Shown here: piece after piece, positions 35,409 through 37,572 of the stretch
Numbering within the stretch: the first letter of the stretch is position 1
How the letters are laid out: each line of letters starts with the position of its first letter
Assembly: GCA_002683575.1 (NCBI GenBank)
Contig: NYTP01000112.1
Location: 1-37,572 of the forward strand
DNA from: Bermanella sp.
Lineage (GTDB): Bacteria > Pseudomonadota > Gammaproteobacteria > Pseudomonadales > Oceanobacteraceae
DNA: 37,572 bases
Direction of reading: 5' to 3'
Notes under the pieces: model-generated
Database searches by the model: none
Told to the model about the DNA's origin: nothing
What the model saw: the letters and a program-made list of their open reading frames with translations, nothing else
Program-made: the position numbers and the translations under genes

Positions 35409-35893
35409 TAATCTTTAAAGTTCTTGAACTGTAACGGCATGATAATGGACTCATCATTTTTCCAAAGTGCCATGGCTTCTTGCAAATCATCGCGCTTTTT
35501 ACCTGTTACACGAATGGTTTCACCTTGAATAGCCGCTTGCACCTTTAATTTATTTTCTTTGACCATCTTCACCATTTTTTTACTTAGGTCTTTATCAATA
35601 CCCTGTTGCAAAGTAGCGGTCATTTTAACTAGTTTACCGGCACCGGTTAACTTGCCATATTCAAGGCAGCTCACTTTAATGCTGCGCTTAATAAGACTGG
35701 CCTCTAGAATGGGTTTCATTTGATCAATGTGAAACTCTTCATTGGCCGTCATGGTAATCACGCTTTCGTTAAGTTCAAACGATGCATTTTTACCTTTTAA
35801 ATCATAACGACGCTCTAATTCACGGTTTGCTTGGTCCACAGCATTACTGGCTTCGTGATGATCAATCTCAGAAACTACGTCAAACGATGGCAT
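35408..35893 (-). CDS. yajQ: YajQ family nucleotide-binding protein
   Basis: This 161-residue UPF0234/YajQ protein starts MPSFDVVSEIDHHEASNAVD, has RELERRYDLKGKN and KLVKMTATLQQGIDKDLSKK, and ends PLQFKNFKD. Family members have been reported to bind cyclic di-GMP or RNA/tRNA and to affect transcription factors. An upstream in-frame ATG (35897-35899) directly abuts TAGGAG, so the second ATG, six bases from AGGAG, is the likely start. It is followed by ampG with a one-base overlap. Confidence 0.95.
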   Translation of the reverse strand: MPSFDVVSEIDHHEASNAVDQANRELERRYDLKGKNASFELNESVITMTANEEFHIDQMKPILEASLIKRSIKVSCLEYGKLTGAGKLVKMTATLQQGIDKDLSKKMVKMVKENKLKVQAAIQGETIRVTGKKRDDLQEAMALWKNDESIIMPLQFKNFKD

Positions 35894-36049
35894 CTTCATC
35901 TCCTAGGAATAAAACAATCAATAAACGCCAATTCTAACGGGCTAAGGGAAAAATTCATGTGTTATTTGTAAACTAGGCAAAAACGGTCAAATTCACGGAC
36001 GTAAATTGCGAATATTGGTAAAACACACCAGTTAGTCTATTTTTTAACT

Positions 36050-36985
36050 ATGGACAAAAAAATCAGCCTAGACTTGGCCCAGCAGCATTATTACCTGCAC
36101 ATATCCAGCGCTCAGCAACAGTCACTGTTCAGCAGTGTCTTCGCTTATGACGCCCTCTTAAGCTCGCTTGAAACCCACACCGATATTGATTTGTATGGTT
36201 ATTGTCTGTTTCCAGATGGGATACACCTTCTCGTGTTGAGCCATAAACCACCAAGTTACTGGTTAGAATCTTGGTTGATGCACTACAACCAGTGGCATCA
36301 AGATACGACCGGTGAAACGGGCTACTTATTTGATGATGATCATATTCATCAGGTTTTAATCCAGCCTAAACACCTATGTAAAACTCTGCGCCATATTCAT
36401 TATTTACCCGTAGAGCAAAAAAAATGCAGTTCACCTGAGCAATTTTTGTATAGCTCATACCATGATTACATAGGCACACAACAAACAGGTGTGAATACCG
36501 AAACGATTTTGGCCACCTTGTCCCCACATTACGGCCAACGCTTACGTCGGTTTTACGATTATATGGCCATTGCTAATACTGAAGCTCAGTCGGTATTTTG
36601 TAGCGGTAATCATGATTATTATTTAGCCTACGCCGATGCCCATTACTTAATGCAGGCGCGCTCCAACTATCAATCAAAATTAAATGAAACCCCGGAAAGC
36701 GAGCACCTACTTACTTGGCAGCGTTGTATTCAATGCTTGGTTGAAAACAATGGCTTAGACACAGAAAACTGGTTAGGGCGACAACGTCATCACAGCTTAC
36801 CTGATGCCCACTTCTTACTCGCTTGGATGTTTACGCAAATTGCTAAAGGACCGCTTTACATTGCAGCTAAGCAGCTAAATATAGATGAGACGACACTGAC
36901 ACTTAAAATAAATTCTATCCACCTACACCACCCAGCCAAATATTTACGGTATATTGAGCGTTCTTGGAAAACCGCCACCGTTTAA
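36050..36985 (+). CDS. degenerate RAYT-like (Y1 transposase fold) protein with C-terminal extension
   Basis: This 311-residue protein follows the REP-associated tyrosine transposase layout in its first half: LYGYCLFPDGIHLLVLSH corresponds to the family's A-Y-x-L-M-P-N-H-x-H-L-L block, then GYLFDDDHIHQVLI, LRHIHYLPVEQK (usually RYIxxNPV) and FLYSSYHDYIG (usually WSSY-x-x-Y-x-G). The HUH motif is reduced to one His (Asp-Gly-Ile-His instead of Asn-His-x-His), and the conserved RY Tyr appears as His. Single-strand nuclease activity is therefore doubtful. The C-terminal half (about 165-311) includes a possible helix-turn-helix, GPLYIAAKQLNIDETTLTLK. The frame is intact, suggesting domestication. 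It sits between yajQ and panE. Confidence 0.65.
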   Translation: MDKKISLDLAQQHYYLHISSAQQQSLFSSVFAYDALLSSLETHTDIDLYGYCLFPDGIHLLVLSHKPPSYWLESWLMHYNQWHQDTTGETGYLFDDDHIHQVLIQPKHLCKTLRHIHYLPVEQKKCSSPEQFLYSSYHDYIGTQQTGVNTETILATLSPHYGQRLRRFYDYMAIANTEAQSVFCSGNHDYYLAYADAHYLMQARSNYQSKLNETPESEHLLTWQRCIQCLVENNGLDTENWLGRQRHHSLPDAHFLLAWMFTQIAKGPLYIAAKQLNIDETTLTLKINSIHLHHPAKYLRYIERSWKTATV

Positions 36986-36992
36986 TTTGACT

Positions 36993-37572
36993 ATGCATGA
37001 TATTTATATATTGGGTTCAGGTGCCATGGGCAGCCTATGGGCGAGTTACTTTTATCCCCAGCACTCATTACACTTTATTCAACGACATACCAACAACAAC
37101 CTTTATTCATTTGATGTTTTGCCGTATGCAAAGCAGGTAACAGGCCAAAGCATTTTGGCACAAGACATCTGCAACCCTATTCAGTACTTAGTCATTGCAA
37201 CAAAGGCGTACGATGCATTTGACGCCATCAACAGTGTAAAGCCGCATCTTAATGACGAAAGTCAGGTTATTCTGTTACAAAATGGACTCGGTTCGCAGCA
37301 ACGTATCAGTGAAGCCTTTCCTGATATTAAACTCTACGCCTGCAGCTCAACAGAGGGAGCATACAAAAAAGATCCCCATACTCTTATGCACGCAGGAATA
37401 GGGGTAAATAGTATTGGCGCTCTTAATGGTCATGAGCAAAAAGATGAATTAAAGCAGTGGCTACCTGATACATACTTTGAGTGGCATGACAATATTCAAC
37501 AAGTGATGTGGCGAAAATTCATGATCAATTGCGCGATTAATCCACTGACAGTGTTATATAACTGTCAAAACG
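36993..37572 (+). CDS. panE: 2-dehydropantoate 2-reductase, N-terminal part
   Basis: The ATG at 36993-36995 opens a frame that runs to the window edge (about 193 residues seen). It begins MHDIYILGSGAMGSLWASYF, the nucleotide-binding G-x-G-x-x-G of ketopantoate reductase (here GSGAMGS). It continues with YLVIATKAYDA, VILLQNGLGSQQ, and WRKFMINCAINPLT, which holds the catalytic Lys and conserved Asn residues of PanE. The enzyme makes pantoate for coenzyme A. It starts seven bases after the RAYT-like stop and may be co-transcribed with it. yajQ and panE are also neighbours in enterobacteria. Confidence 0.9.
   Translation, partial: MHDIYILGSGAMGSLWASYFYPQHSLHFIQRHTNNNLYSFDVLPYAKQVTGQSILAQDICNPIQYLVIATKAYDAFDAINSVKPHLNDESQVILLQNGLGSQQRISEAFPDIKLYACSSTEGAYKKDPHTLMHAGIGVNSIGALNGHEQKDELKQWLPDTYFEWHDNIQQVMWRKFMINCAINPLTVLYNCQN

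Overview
The window reads as one continuous piece of chromosome from a marine-type gammaproteobacterium. Protein sequences and local gene orders (dnaE-accA-tilS, fxsA-groES-groEL, yajQ next to panE, a DUF3549/YchJ pair, gspN-gspC-gspD) suggest an Oceanospirillales-like genus such as Bermanella, Oleispira or Oceanobacter. The genus is inference; no rRNA or tRNA gene is present to fix it. Most of the window is housekeeping. I see no prophage, intact insertion sequence or CRISPR array.

Layout. 1-2.7 kb: the start of a DUF3429 membrane protein, a small membrane protein, a metallo-beta-lactamase-fold lipoprotein and a solute-binding protein. 2.7-13.0 kb, all on the minus strand: deaD with a long structured leader; dnaE-accA-tilS; a DUF1499 protein; a seven-repeat RCC1-like lipoprotein; and a 75-residue membrane/coiled-coil protein. 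13.03-13.38 kb is an AT-rich non-coding stretch with several DnaA-box-like sites. 13.4-22.8 kb: yqcC, cobS, DUF3549, ychJ, a Nudix hydrolase, a TonB-like protein, two unknown envelope proteins, purU, and a DUF2057 / CBS / ppnN run. 22.9-29.3 kb on the minus strand: type II secretion gspN-gspC-gspD, then fxsA and the groESL heat-shock operon behind a clear sigma-32-type promoter. 29.3-37.6 kb: an unknown membrane-anchored coiled-coil protein, a structured repeat cluster, a manganese (yybP-ykoY) riboswitch controlling a TMEM165/GDT1-family exporter, an SDR dehydrogenase, a chemoreceptor, an alkyltransferase-like protein converging on ampG, yajQ, a degenerate RAYT-like (REP-associated Y1 transposase family) protein, and the beginning of panE.

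The most interesting material is non-coding or cryptic. (1) Intergenic repeats with a shared 50-51 bp architecture occur at two loci, with a degenerate relative at a third. They carry a nested hairpin whose outer stem shows compensatory changes. (2) A protein of the RAYT fold lacks the first His of its HUH motif and probably the catalytic Tyr, so it looks nuclease-dead or domesticated. RAYTs normally act on hairpin repeats, so (1) and (2) may be related, but nothing in the window proves it. (3) A cluster of DnaA boxes lies in AT-rich DNA where gene direction changes. (4) A lipoprotein has exactly seven repeats, each with its own cysteine pair. Starts were moved downstream of the longest reading frame wherever Shine-Dalgarno spacing, a signal peptide or family length favoured it.
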